Assembly: GCF_002161285.1 (NCBI RefSeq)
Contig: NZ_NFHH01000015.1
Span: forward strand, 1 to 64,000
Length of the DNA: 64,000 nucleotides
Direction: 5' to 3'
From: Blautia sp. An81
Lineage (GTDB): Bacteria; Bacillota; Clostridia; Lachnospirales; Lachnospiraceae
Under the pieces are notes generated by a model that saw only the letters and a list, made by a program, of their open reading frames with translations, was not told the origin of the DNA and searched no databases. Positions 8,619 to 17,273 of this stretch are shown here, one piece after another. Position numbers and translations under genes: made by a program. The stretch's first letter is position 1, and each line of letters opens with the position of its first letter.

Positions 8619-9527
8619 TTACACCAGAGCGTAAACAATCATCATCCCCGCAATCCCCAAAAGGATACTGACGGAATTGATCTGAGCCGCTTTTGCTCCG
8701 TCCCCTCCTGCATTCTGGGTAAGAAGAGGTGCAATACTGGCCACAGGAGCCGCCAGAAGTACGCAGATGGCCTGACGTATATCCGGTGAAAATGGGATAA
8801 AGAGAATAACGCCAGCCATAATAACAAGTATGGTCCCATACCGCAGGGCAAAAAACTTCACCATCTCCCAGAGGTTTTTTCTGTCCAGTTTCAGTTCAAA
8901 AAGGATACCGATACTGAGCATAGCCAGAAAAGCGTTGGCATTTCCCATAACAGAAGCCAGCTTCAGCACAGGTTCCGGCAGCCTCAGATGGAGAGCCGCC
9001 AGCAGGATCATCAGCAGATACATATCCGTAATAGGAGAAGTAAAAATCTTTTTCAAAAGAAATTTCAGAGAAAATCTGCTCTTTCCCCCTTTCACAGCCT
9101 CTGCCAGGCTGTAGTCAATTCCGTAAAGATAGATTGCAACGCCGATATCAAAAAGGCAGAGGGCAGCAAACCCATCTGTAGAGAGCAGACCGGTAAGAAA
9201 AGGGATGGCAAAGTTTCCGATATTATAAGTGTTCAAGTTAAAAAGATACATCACTTTTTCTTCCGGAGCTTTCTTTCTTGTTGCCGCCATTCCTACCAGC
9301 ATAAGTATGGTGCTGGTGCCGAAGCCTACCAGAAAACACCACAGAAAAGAGGGCTGAAGTTCCAGATCCTTCAGCCCGTTTACCGCCATAGCCGGCATGG
9401 TAAGATAGAGAATCACTTTTTTCAGAAAATCCGTATCCTCCACCTTAAAGATACCGGCTTTTTTAAAACCATATCCGGCAAATAAAAGCACCACATAAAC
9501 AATGGTCTGGGTCAGTACATTACTCAT
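8619..9527 (-). CDS. AEC-family (auxin efflux carrier-type) transporter
   Basis: 302-aa inner-membrane protein with about ten hydrophobic segments, split by a short polar centre as in the AEC/BASS fold. LYLTMPAMAVNGL and FNLNTYNIGNFAIP are typical half-repeat motifs, and a matching APVASIAPLLTQNAGG lies in the second half. Bacterial AEC members carry dicarboxylates such as malate, but the substrate here is not deducible. It lies directly upstream of larB and overlaps the HD-domain gene by 4 bp, so all are probably co-transcribed; a hydroxy-acid substrate would fit the lar neighbours but this is inference. Confidence 0.82.
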   Translation of the reverse strand: MSNVLTQTIVYVVLLFAGYGFKKAGIFKVEDTDFLKKVILYLTMPAMAVNGLKDLELQPSFLWCFLVGFGTSTILMLVGMAATRKKAPEEKVMYLFNLNTYNIGNFAIPFLTGLLSTDGFAALCLFDIGVAIYLYGIDYSLAEAVKGGKSRFSLKFLLKKIFTSPITDMYLLMILLAALHLRLPEPVLKLASVMGNANAFLAMLSIGILFELKLDRKNLWEMVKFFALRYGTILVIMAGVILFIPFSPDIRQAICVLLAAPVASIAPLLTQNAGGDGAKAAQINSVSILLGIAGMMIVYALV

Positions 9528-10120
9528 AAGCCTAAATTATCCAATTCACAGTTTATATTTTCCTCACAGGAACGCATAGCCAGGATGGTCTTCTCCATCA
9601 GTTCTTCCAGGCTCCACCCTAACTGTTCTGCCCCTTTTGTAATGATCTCCCTGGAGCATCCTGCTGCAAAACGTTTATCCTTGAATTTTTTCTTCAGGCT
9701 TTTCACTTCCAGATCCATAACGCTTCTGGAAGGACGCATTTTCACTGCTGCTCCGATCAGTCCGGTAAGCTCGTCACAGGCAAAGAGCACTTTTTCCATC
9801 TCATGCTCCGGCTTTACATCAGAACATTCTCCATAGCCGTGGCTGCATACTGCATGGATCACTTCCGGCTCCGCCCCGGCCTTTTCCAGAAGCTCTACTG
9901 CTTTCTTGCAGTGTTCTTCCGGATACATTTCAAAATCAATGTCGTGAAGGATCCCGCAGATTTCCCAGAAATCCTGATCATCTCCATAGCCCAGCTCCCC
10001 GGCAAACCATTTCATACAGGCCCCTACTGTCAGCCCGTGAAGGATATGAAAAGGCTCCTTATTATATTCCCTCAGCAGCTCTAAAGCGCTGTCATGGTTA
10101 AATTTTGTATTCATTTTCAT
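9524..10120 (-). CDS. HD-domain hydrolase-like protein
   Basis: 198-aa cytosolic protein. The HD motif is seen as ILHDIDFEMYPEEH, with a preceding histidine (HGLTVGACMKW) and a following HAVCSHGYG, together forming the metal site of HD-fold hydrolases. A later DELTGLIGAA matches small HD proteins annotated as hydrolases. It is the first gene of the AEC-lar operon. The start at 10120 reads MKMNTKF; the second Met two codons in is also possible. Substrate unknown. Confidence 0.8.
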   Translation of the reverse strand: MKMNTKFNHDSALELLREYNKEPFHILHGLTVGACMKWFAGELGYGDDQDFWEICGILHDIDFEMYPEEHCKKAVELLEKAGAEPEVIHAVCSHGYGECSDVKPEHEMEKVLFACDELTGLIGAAVKMRPSRSVMDLEVKSLKKKFKDKRFAAGCSREIITKGAEQLGWSLEELMEKTILAMRSCEENINCELDNLGL

Positions 10121-10202
10121 TCGCCTCCGTAATTTTCATCTCAGAATATACTATATCAGAATGAAAATTTTTTCAAGCTGTCACTTCAAATGTCAGCGCC
10201 AT

Positions 10203-11441
10203 TTAAGGCTCCTCCCGGATTTCCAGCTCATAGCTGAACAGGGCCAGCTTCCTGGCATTTTCCTGATCCTTCATTACCGTATATCCGCCGAAAGCCGGAA
10301 GCTGATACAGATACAGCCTGGTAATCTTTTTCTGCTTTGTACTGAACACATCATATCCTTCCATACCAGAAGAAGCCGTCCATTCCAGGGGGACCCCATC
10401 CTGGTCAAAGGCCAGCAATGTACTGTCCAGAGGGAGCTTCAGACCAAGGTGCTTATCTTCCTCATAAGTGGCATATCCGTCAATACCGGTAACTTCCTTC
10501 AGGTTTTTCAGACATTCCAGATAAAAGGTATCTTTTTCCTGGCCGTCCATCTGAGGACGGATCTGCTTTACTTTGATGTCATAAGGACTTACCAGGATTT
10601 CTTCCAGGCCAAAGCCTTTCTCTCCTGTCTGCTCCACCGTATATCTCTGAGTTCTGGTTCCATCTATAGAAACAGGAATTTCCAGATTCCATACCTGCTG
10701 ACCGATCAGACAGTACCGGGCGTCCTGCATATCTGCAAATGCTTCCGGCTGGGCTGTTCTGGAGGAATCGTTCCAGGCCAGGAGGCGGATCTCCATCTGG
10801 AAGCTACTGTCTTCTTTGGTTTCCACAGGCTGGTCAAATGGTATCTGGACCATGCCTTCTACCAGACGGCTGTCCTTTTGGGTTACAGTCATCCAGACAG
10901 AAAAGTTCTGCTCCATATCCTTATATTGAAGGTTTCCGTTTATCTGCATGTCTGCATATTCTCCGGTATCTTCCTGCTTCAGCAGTTCTCCAAAGCCTTT
11001 TTCTTCCAGATTTTCCAGTCTTAAGGTCAGATACAGGCTGGTTCCGTCACAATATACTTCTACAGGAAGGATACGAATATTTCCGGCTTCATCCCCATAT
11101 TTCTCATACATTTCCTGAAGGATTTCTTCTTCACTTTTTTCCGGTGTTTCCAAATGCTCACTGAGATTTTCCCCATTTTGGGACCAGTCTCCGGTAATCC
11201 GGCTTTTATCCTGAAGCTCCTGAAAAATCCCGCCTATCAGAGGAAGCTCTTTTGCAAACGCCGGGTTGGCCCTGCAATATCCGGCAAAGACAAGAAGTAC
11301 CGCAGCGGCGGCAGAAGTATTGAAAAGGATTTTTCTTCTTTTTTTTCTCTTCAACTCTTCTTTTCCCTTTTGGATTCCTTTTTCCACGGCCAGATCAAGG
11401 GCCTGGGGAATCGCTATAGAATCTAATTCGATTTTCTTCAT
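10203..11441 (-). CDS. DUF4179-type membrane protein, likely anti-sigma factor
   Basis: 412 aa. A basic N-terminal cytosolic part of about 45 residues (KGKEELKRKKRRK) is followed by one transmembrane segment (ILFNTSAAAAVLLVFAGY) and a large extracytoplasmic domain. It begins 19 bp after the ECF sigma gene and follows it in the same operon, as Clostridial DUF4179 proteins do. The expected role is to hold the sigma factor at the membrane until a surface signal is sensed. Architecture and position are seen; the anti-sigma role is inferred from such pairs. Confidence 0.78.
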   Translation of the reverse strand: MKKIELDSIAIPQALDLAVEKGIQKGKEELKRKKRRKILFNTSAAAAVLLVFAGYCRANPAFAKELPLIGGIFQELQDKSRITGDWSQNGENLSEHLETPEKSEEEILQEMYEKYGDEAGNIRILPVEVYCDGTSLYLTLRLENLEEKGFGELLKQEDTGEYADMQINGNLQYKDMEQNFSVWMTVTQKDSRLVEGMVQIPFDQPVETKEDSSFQMEIRLLAWNDSSRTAQPEAFADMQDARYCLIGQQVWNLEIPVSIDGTRTQRYTVEQTGEKGFGLEEILVSPYDIKVKQIRPQMDGQEKDTFYLECLKNLKEVTGIDGYATYEEDKHLGLKLPLDSTLLAFDQDGVPLEWTASSGMEGYDVFSTKQKKITRLYLYQLPAFGGYTVMKDQENARKLALFSYELEIREEP

Positions 11442-11460
11442 TTCTTTTTTCCTTTCCTTT

Positions 11461-12039
11461 TCATTTCATCTTCCCGGGCAGCGGTCCGGACATAGGCGCT
11501 GATTCCTGCCGGACCGGACCTTCTAAATCTTTTTTCAGCAACTTCCGTATTCGGCATAAACGTGTCCGGACTGCTCCCTCGCTGCTGCCTGTAATCTGGG
11601 AAATTTCTTTAATAGAGAATTCATAAAAATATTTCATCAGGACCAGTTCCCTGAAATCCTCAGGGAGTCTTTGCAATGCACCTCTCAGATCCATGATTTC
11701 TTCCCTGGAATACTCTCTGATCGGAGCCATAGAATTCTCTTTTTGCAGTTCGGCCGCCTCCCAGGGCAGCCAGTTTCCGGATTTTTCCTTTGCTCTTAAA
11801 GCCTCATTGATCAGGATCCTGGTCAGCCAGGTCCGGAAATATTCCGGCTTTTTAAGTTTGCCGATACCTACATAGGCTTTTGCAACAGTTTCTGCTACTG
11901 TATCCAGGGCCATCTGCTCTTCCCTGCAATAAAGAAAAGCCATTTTATAAAGATACTCTTTTTCCTGTTCCATCAACGTTTCAAAAGCTCCCGGTTTTCT
12001 CCGGACAGCCCTTCGGACCAGGTTTAATCTTTCATCCAT
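11461..12039 (-). CDS. ECF-type RNA polymerase sigma factor
   Basis: 192 aa. Sigma region 2 is read in EKEYLYKMAFLYCREEQMALDTVAETVAKAYVGIGKLK..FRTWLTRILINEALR, and region 4 in LRGALQRLPEDFRELVLMKYFYEFSIKEISQITGSSEGAVRTRLCRIRKLL. No region 1.1 or 3 is present, so it is a group-4 (extracytoplasmic function) sigma. It is the first gene of a pair with the DUF4179 protein. A palindrome AGACAT-TTAT-ATGTCT lies just upstream at 12057-12072 and might be a control site. Confidence 0.92.
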   Translation of the reverse strand: MDERLNLVRRAVRRKPGAFETLMEQEKEYLYKMAFLYCREEQMALDTVAETVAKAYVGIGKLKKPEYFRTWLTRILINEALRAKEKSGNWLPWEAAELQKENSMAPIREYSREEIMDLRGALQRLPEDFRELVLMKYFYEFSIKEISQITGSSEGAVRTRLCRIRKLLKKDLEGPVRQESAPMSGPLPGKMK

Positions 12040-12126
12040 TTCTGCCTCCTTCTCATAGACATTTATATGTCTGTTTAACTGTTAGACAGGGAACAGCCCT
12101 AAAAGGTTACAAGGGAAATTTTAGAT

Positions 12127-12255
12127 ATGAAGAAAATCTTGATCAGCGATCCTGAAAAGGCAGAAGCCGTAGAAGCGGATCGAAAAGTATGGATAAGCAT
12201 CCTGCGGTCATTGACACTGCTGTACAGGCATTTCCGCCGACCGCAGGTGTTTTAG
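12127..12255 (+). other. Possible 42-codon reading frame in a gene-free gap
   Basis: The 240-bp gap between the sigma gene and mtnN holds an ATG-started frame of 42 aa on the plus strand (MKKILISDPEKAEAVEAD then a basic, hydrophobic tail). It has a weak AAGGG upstream and its 3' half overlaps a long hairpin at 12201-12247. It could be the stump of a lost gene or chance. I see no recognisable domain. Confidence 0.2.
12201..12247. terminator. Long hairpin upstream of the sigma gene and downstream of mtnN
   Basis: Perfect 9-bp arms CCTGCGGTC (12201-12209) and GACCGCAGG (12239-12247) around a 29-nt loop. It lies 31 bp beyond the mtnN stop, so it may stop that transcript, though the T-run is short (TGTTTT on plus). 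Confidence 0.4.
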
Positions 12256-12278
12256 CATTCTTATGTGGCGAATATCAT

Positions 12279-12980
12279 TTACTCGCAATATACGTTTTTG
12301 ATTTCCGTTAACAAAGCAACTGTGATGTCCTTTGCGATAACTGAGGCTTTGGCACAGTTCTCATCAAAGTTATCCAAGCCTCTGTGTTCTGGAGTATCTG
12401 TGATGCAGCGGATTGAGAGAAAGGGGATACGATTTACATAGCACACATGAGCAATACTTGCGGTTTCCATATCAACTGTCAAAGGTGAAAATTCTTGATT
12501 GATCCTTAGCCGCCCTTCGTCGGTTATAAAAGACTCTCCTGTTGCCATCCGCCCCCAAATCACTTTCCCGGCTGGTTTAATTTTTTCAACAGCAGTTCTG
12601 GACAAACTTATCAGTTTAGAATCTGCTGCAAAAAACACAGATTCCATCCATGGATGAAATTCTGTCAAAATGTCCTGTGCCACATCGTGATAACAAACTT
12701 CTGTAGAAATTACGGTATCGAATATTTCAAGGTCCGGTTCCATTCCCCCTGCTGTTCCTGAATTGATAATCATATCCACACCAAACACATCTATTAAAAG
12801 CTGTGATCCTATGGCAGCGTTTACCTTACACACTCCGGAAAACAAAGCAACGACTTCCATTCCGGCAATTCGCCCGATATGAAATTTCAACATGGCTTTA
12901 TCCACTGTTTTACAATCTTTTATCAATGGCAGAAAGGAGGAAAGCTCCTCATCCCCTGCACATATAATACCGATTTTCAT
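12279..12980 (-). CDS. mtnN: 5'-methylthioadenosine/S-adenosylhomocysteine nucleosidase
   Basis: 233 aa, normal length. Hydrolyses the glycosidic bond of methylthioadenosine and S-adenosylhomocysteine, recycling methionine and supplying the LuxS step. Family motifs are clear: MKIGIICAGDEELSSFLP at the N-terminus, the NSGTAGG substrate loop, the catalytic glutamate region (DMETASIAHVC, where many members have EMEGAAIA) and the catalytic aspartate in RCITDTPEHRG. It stands alone. Confidence 0.9.
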   Translation of the reverse strand: MKIGIICAGDEELSSFLPLIKDCKTVDKAMLKFHIGRIAGMEVVALFSGVCKVNAAIGSQLLIDVFGVDMIINSGTAGGMEPDLEIFDTVISTEVCYHDVAQDILTEFHPWMESVFFAADSKLISLSRTAVEKIKPAGKVIWGRMATGESFITDEGRLRINQEFSPLTVDMETASIAHVCYVNRIPFLSIRCITDTPEHRGLDNFDENCAKASVIAKDITVALLTEIKNVYCE

Positions 12981-13031
12981 AGGATATATTCCTCCGAGGC
13001 TGTTAGTTTAACTTTTAATGCTTCTCGCAGA

Positions 13032-13697
13032 TTAAACATCTGAAAAAACACTGCCTGCGGATACCAGAGTATCCACCAGCTCATCGATCTGACGTATGGT
13101 TTTCTTAACAGCAGACTCCTCTTTATTTTTGCGGATTTCATGGAGACGTTTTTTTAATTCTTTCATTTCATACTTAGAAAGGTATTCTTTTAAATGGCCG
13201 GCCCGATCCAGAAGATCAGCGAAAACAATGGCGTCTTTGGAAGGCAGGTCATTTCTCAGCAGTTCTGTGCGAAGGTTATCTGCCACATCAAAAAGGAGTT
13301 CTCTCTTGGGCCTGTACTTGCCTTTCCCCATTTTTTCCAATGAACGGGTGTCCTCATCCATAGACTGGACAAGGGAATCCGTAAGTTCCCGAAGTTTTTT
13401 GTCCGTAAAAGCTCCTGTATACTTTTCTACGATCTTTTCTGCTTTTACCGGTTTTCCCCGATTGGCCGTTTCCTGTTCGATCATATCGTAAAGAGATTTT
13501 AAATAACGCATAGATTCCGGCAATTTTTCTGCAATAGACAATCTCTTCCTTTCTATAGTAATGCATTTTCCCATATACATCTCCAGCACCCCTGCGGCTA
13601 TAAGACATGCTACCGGCACCTGGTCATAACTGGAAAAGTTCCCTTTTTCATTTACTGTGCAGATAAAAAATTTCTGAGTCAAACTTAAATCTTTCAT
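13032..13697 (-). CDS. GPP34/GOLPH3-like protein (weak) or unknown
   Basis: 221 aa. The start at 13697 (MKDLSLTQKFFICTVNEKG) is chosen for the AGGAGG upstream. The N-terminus, a leading DLSLTQ followed by a strand, NEKGNFS and a helix VPVACLIAAGVLEMYM, resembles the opening of bacterial GPP34-domain proteins, and the rest is helical and charged. The similarity is only by eye and the family's function in bacteria is unclear. It lies divergent from the MarR gene. It could equally be a lineage-specific unknown. Confidence 0.45.
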   Translation of the reverse strand: MKDLSLTQKFFICTVNEKGNFSSYDQVPVACLIAAGVLEMYMGKCITIERKRLSIAEKLPESMRYLKSLYDMIEQETANRGKPVKAEKIVEKYTGAFTDKKLRELTDSLVQSMDEDTRSLEKMGKGKYRPKRELLFDVADNLRTELLRNDLPSKDAIVFADLLDRAGHLKEYLSKYEMKELKKRLHEIRKNKEESAVKKTIRQIDELVDTLVSAGSVFSDV

Positions 13698-13812
13698 AAA
13701 ATGGATTCCTCCTCTGATAAAATGCATTGGGTAAATTCTTTATTATATAGCATAACCTGAACCGCCTTGCTTTTCAATAGGATATCCGGATTTTACTTTT
13801 TTACCTTTTCCA

Positions 13813-13861
13813 TTGACAAATCTGTAATTTCCTTCTAAGATATATTATTAGCTTACTAATA
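13813..13861 (+). promoter_or_regulatory. Promoter and palindromic operator of the MarR operon
   Basis: TTGACA (13813-13818), 17-bp spacer, TAAGAT (13836-13841), then at once the palindrome TATTAG-CTTA-CTAATA (13846-13861). The dyad sits around the start of transcription, a usual place for MarR self-repression. Sequence elements are seen; binding is inferred. Confidence 0.6.
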
Positions 13862-13896
13862 TTTAGCATTCTAACTATTGTGAAAGGAGTTTGTGT

Positions 13897-14343
13897 ATGA
13901 ATCTTTCTTATCATTACATGCTGATGGTCAATCATGTGATCCTGCAGAAAAAATTGTTTCTTTCTCTGAAAGATACCGGCCTGACTTTAGGACAGCCTAA
14001 AGTTCTGGATTTTCTACGTGAAAAAGACGGGGCAGCCCAGAAAGAAATCGCTGCAGCCTGTCACATCGAACCGGCTTCGCTTACAACAATCCTCAACGGC
14101 ATGGAAGAAAAGGGGATGATCCAGCGAAAAAGTCTGAACGGCAACCGGCGTTCCTGGCACATTTTTCTCACGGATCGTGGAAAAGAAATGGCGGCAGCTA
14201 CAGAAAAAAGATTCGAAGAGCTGGAAGCTCAGGCATTCGCCGGAATTTCCGGAGAAGAACGGAGAAGCTTTTTGAAAACGTTTGAAAAGATCTATCAGAA
14301 TATGGAAACATTGGAGGGAAACACACATGACAGAAAAAATTAA
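13897..14343 (+). CDS. MarR-family transcriptional regulator
   Basis: 148 aa. Winged helix-turn-helix with QKEIAAACHIEPASLTTILNGMEEKGMIQRK as recognition helix and start of the wing, followed by NGNRRSWHIFLTDRGKEM, the classic MarR wing. The ATG at 13897 has AAAGGAG 6 nt upstream. Its 3' end overlaps the next gene by 17 bp, so regulator and membrane-kinase fusion are one operon. It probably represses this operon through the palindrome upstream; the ligand is unknown. Confidence 0.88.
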   Translation: MNLSYHYMLMVNHVILQKKLFLSLKDTGLTLGQPKVLDFLREKDGAAQKEIAAACHIEPASLTTILNGMEEKGMIQRKSLNGNRRSWHIFLTDRGKEMAAATEKRFEELEAQAFAGISGEERRSFLKTFEKIYQNMETLEGNTHDRKN

Positions 14344-15607
14344 GCGCTATATTATTTTCCTTAACGGATTATTTATCAATTCTTTCGGGGTAAGTTTTAT
14401 CACAAAGGCAGATCTGGGAACCTCCCCCATTTCTTCGATCCCGTATGTGCTTAGCCTGAATTTTCCTTTTACTCTTGGAGAATTTACCATATTTTTCAGT
14501 CTTCTGCTGATTTTTCTCCAGCTTATCATACTGCGGAAAAATTTTAAGCTGGAGCATTTTCTGCAGATACCGGTATCTATTATTTTCGGGTACTTTATCG
14601 ACCTCACCACTTTCATGTTGGGAGACATGAATCCGGAACTGTATCCGGTAAAACTTGTTTCTCTGCTCATCGGATGTGTGATCCTGGGATTTGGAGTCTA
14701 TATGGAGGTGCTGGCAGATGTGGTCATGCTTCCCGGAGAGTCCTTTGTCCGTGCCATCGTTCTTACCTGGAAAACAAATTTCGGCAACACAAAAGTAACC
14801 TTTGACGCTTCCATGACCATTATCGCAGGAATCCTGTCCCTGTTCTTTTTTCACAGGCTTCAGGGTGTCCGGGAAGGCACTATTATCGCAGCTCTTTTAG
14901 TAGGCTTTATTGCCAGACTTTTTGGACGGCTTCTTGCCTTTCTGCCTGCCATCCTCTATCCGGAATTATTTGAGAAAAAAGAAGCAGAAAGCCTCCAGGA
15001 ACCGGAAAATCACTGGACCATCGCCATTGGCCGTCAGTATGGCTGCGGCGGACATGAAATTGGACAAAAACTGGCTGAAAAACTGGGATATAAGTTTTAT
15101 GACGGGGAAATTATTGAAATGATCGCCGGTACTACCGGCTATTCCAGAAAATTTATTAAAGACCGGGAGGAAAAAATGACAAACAGTCTCCTCTATGATC
15201 TGGTTAATCAGATGTACGCCTATTCTCCGGATACCCCTGCCCCAAAGGACGAAATCTTCCAGGCGGAATCCCAGGCGATTCAAAAACTGGCAGAGGAAGA
15301 AAACTGCGTGATTATCGGCAGATGTTCTGACTATGTTCTGAAAGATCACCCTCACTGCCTTCGGGTATTTTTAGGCAGTTCTTTTGAAACAAGAGTAAAG
15401 GGACTGATGGAATCTGGAAATCTTTCTCAAAAAGAAGCAGAACAGGAAATCCGTCTGGAGGACAGGCGCCGCCGGGATAACTATCGTTATTACACCCGGC
15501 AGCCCTGGGGATTTTCTCCAAACTATCATCTTACATTGGATACCGGCCTGGGTACAGACTATTGTGTAGATCTTATTCTTCAGACTCTGTCTCATCTTCA
15601 GAAGTGA
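14327..15607 (+). CDS. YczE/DUF6198-like membrane protein fused to a cytidylate-kinase-like domain
   Basis: 426 aa from the ATG at 14327, which has GGAGG 9 nt upstream; the frame is open 15 codons earlier. Residues 1-220 hold about five membrane segments with FGVSFITKADLGTSPISSIPY, the mark of YczE-like proteins. Residues about 235-426 are a P-loop kinase-like domain (IAIGRQYGCGGHEIGQKLAEKLGYKFYD) of the cytidylate-kinase-like family 2, with an RRRRDNYRYYT motif shared with a free-standing homologue at 30765-31379. The domain order in one chain is seen directly; its function is unknown. It overlaps the convergent carboxypeptidase gene by 35 bp. Confidence 0.8.
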   Translation: MTEKIKRYIIFLNGLFINSFGVSFITKADLGTSPISSIPYVLSLNFPFTLGEFTIFFSLLLIFLQLIILRKNFKLEHFLQIPVSIIFGYFIDLTTFMLGDMNPELYPVKLVSLLIGCVILGFGVYMEVLADVVMLPGESFVRAIVLTWKTNFGNTKVTFDASMTIIAGILSLFFFHRLQGVREGTIIAALLVGFIARLFGRLLAFLPAILYPELFEKKEAESLQEPENHWTIAIGRQYGCGGHEIGQKLAEKLGYKFYDGEIIEMIAGTTGYSRKFIKDREEKMTNSLLYDLVNQMYAYSPDTPAPKDEIFQAESQAIQKLAEEENCVIIGRCSDYVLKDHPHCLRVFLGSSFETRVKGLMESGNLSQKEAEQEIRLEDRRRRDNYRYYTRQPWGFSPNYHLTLDTGLGTDYCVDLILQTLSHLQK

Positions 15608-16607
15608 TGGTATCCGGCTGTGTCAGTTCTGCAAGCTGTCCGTAAACAGATACGGCGTCCATAATATGATACGGATCCGTATCATGGCTTCCATCTGCGT
15701 GGGCGGTAACCAATACATAAGACTTTCCGTTTACCTCTCCCAGACTTGCCAGACACAGGCCGGCGTCAGAAGTAAATCCAGTCTTTCCTCCCTGTATGTA
15801 GGAATCCTGTATCCCGGCTTTTTCCATGGTCTCAAACATAGAATTGTGGAAAGTAAAGCCCTGGGTGTGAAGGTTTGTAGGCGCCACGCTATATGTCTTT
15901 GTGGTAAAGATCTCACGGAAAGTCTGATTTTTCAATGCTTCCTGAAGGATCAATGCCATATCTTCCACACTGGAATAGTGGTTAATATCCTGCAGTCCTG
16001 TAGTGTTTGTAAAATGTGTGTGTTTCAAACCAAGAGCTGCAGCCTTTTCATTCATCTTTTCAACAAAAGCTGCTTCAGAGCCTGCAATATTCTGGGCCAG
16101 AGCTACGCAGCACTCTCCTCCCGAGGGCAGGATCGCACCATACAGCAGGTCCTGATAGGTGGCAGTTTCTCCCGGTTCAAAACCTGCCATGGAAGCCCCT
16201 TCTTCATATAATGGAGGAAAGATGTCTTCACTTAAAGTTGCGGAAGCGCTGGTATCCGGAATATTTTCCAGAGCCACCATTACCGTCATCATCTTTGTAA
16301 GAGAAGCCGGATAAATGATCTGGCCGGGATTTCTTTGAGTTAGAACTTCTCCCGTATCCAGGTCTATCAGTATGGCACTGGTGCTGTATAAACCGGACAG
16401 ATCCACCTTTTCCGGCTCTTTCTCTTCTTCTGTATTCTCTTCGGTCTGTGTTTCACTGGCAGCTAAATCCGCTTCCTTTTCTTTATTTATCTGTTGTGTC
16501 AGAAATAAAATCACGATCAGCAGGACCAGCACCAGAAAAATTCCTATTTCCAGTATAGGATATTTTTTTCTCCTTCTGTTTCTTTTTCGCTTCATATTTT
16601 TACTCAT
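15573..16607 (-). CDS. D-alanyl-D-alanine carboxypeptidase (PBP5-type, membrane-anchored)
   Basis: 344 aa. A basic start and one N-terminal membrane anchor (ILEIGIFLVLVLLIVILFL) are followed by an acidic linker and a low-molecular-weight penicillin-binding domain. Active-site motifs: SLTK (nucleophile serine) in YPASLTKMM, SGG in ILPSGGECC at the place of SxN, and KTG in QGGKTGFTSDA. It trims the fifth residue of peptidoglycan stem peptides at the outer membrane face. It ends in an acidic tail. The gene is convergent with, and overlaps, the YczE-kinase fusion. Confidence 0.88.
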   Translation of the reverse strand: MSKNMKRKRNRRRKKYPILEIGIFLVLVLLIVILFLTQQINKEKEADLAASETQTEENTEEEKEPEKVDLSGLYSTSAILIDLDTGEVLTQRNPGQIIYPASLTKMMTVMVALENIPDTSASATLSEDIFPPLYEEGASMAGFEPGETATYQDLLYGAILPSGGECCVALAQNIAGSEAAFVEKMNEKAAALGLKHTHFTNTTGLQDINHYSSVEDMALILQEALKNQTFREIFTTKTYSVAPTNLHTQGFTFHNSMFETMEKAGIQDSYIQGGKTGFTSDAGLCLASLGEVNGKSYVLVTAHADGSHDTDPYHIMDAVSVYGQLAELTQPDTITSEDETESEE

Positions 16608-16696
16608 TCTTACCCTTCATTCCTTTCCATTGACTTCCCTATTATAAAATAAAAATGTCACTGAAAAAGGGCGATATGATTAAAATTCTATTAAAT

Positions 16697-17116
16697 TCAT
16701 GTGAATTCCTGTTTTTTTCTTTTTCCAAGACAGTTCACGCACCAGAGGATCTGGAGCAGCAGGCTTACCAGGGCAATGCTCATGGCAGCCAGAAACAGCA
16801 GGGAATGAAAGGAATCTCCCTGAAGTCTGTAGTAGAAGAAAGAGCCCCCGGATATCAGTATGAAAAAGGGAAGGGGAACGGTCCAGAAAATTATCACTGC
16901 AGCCAATATATACCGCATAGCTTCTATATGAAGACAATAGAAAACCAGAGGTATCAGATAAAAAGCGGCGATGAGGATCATATTCTGCCACATGCCGGGC
17001 TTTCCAAAGCTGGTGCCTTTTCCTGCCGCAGGAGTCACAGATATCGCCAAAAGAGTAAGCTCATATCCCAGCAGTGCAGCCAGGGTCCATTTTCCGATAG
17101 AATTTTTTGATTTCAT
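16697..17116 (-). CDS. Small four-helix membrane protein, unknown
   Basis: 139 aa with four hydrophobic helices (about residues 10-27, 43-62, 68-90 and 105-127) and a basic C-terminus. No family recognised. It begins just upstream of, and divergent from, the two-component system promoter, which may indicate a shared control region but nothing more. Confidence 0.5.
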   Translation of the reverse strand: MKSKNSIGKWTLAALLGYELTLLAISVTPAAGKGTSFGKPGMWQNMILIAAFYLIPLVFYCLHIEAMRYILAAVIIFWTVPLPFFILISGGSFFYYRLQGDSFHSLLFLAAMSIALVSLLLQILWCVNCLGKRKKQEFT

Positions 17117-17222
17117 ATGTGATAAAACCTCCTTTTTCTTTCAGTATACAGAGAAAAAGCAGGAAATTTATCAAAATGTAAGAATCAGCGGAAATGTTGT
17201 CAGAAGTAATTCAAGAATCCTA

Positions 17223-17251
17223 TTGAGAAAATTCTGGTCTATTTATATAAT
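17223..17251 (+). promoter_or_regulatory. Promoter of the LytTR two-component operon
   Basis: TTGAGA (17223-17228), a 17-bp spacer and TATAAT (17246-17251), 22 bp before the response regulator ATG. Near-consensus sigma-A promoter. Confidence 0.65.
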
Positions 17252-17273
17252 ATAAGCCAGATGAGGAAAGATT

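Noticed and set aside
10203-11441. Plus-strand frames opposite the DUF4179 and LarC genes (10161-11024, 6840-7778)
   Set aside because: Antisense shadows with no ribosome sites and low-complexity composition; the minus-strand genes are clear family members.
12127-12255. A real small protein gene
   Set aside because: Weak ribosome site, overlap with a terminator-like hairpin and no recognisable domain; listed only as a low-confidence frame.
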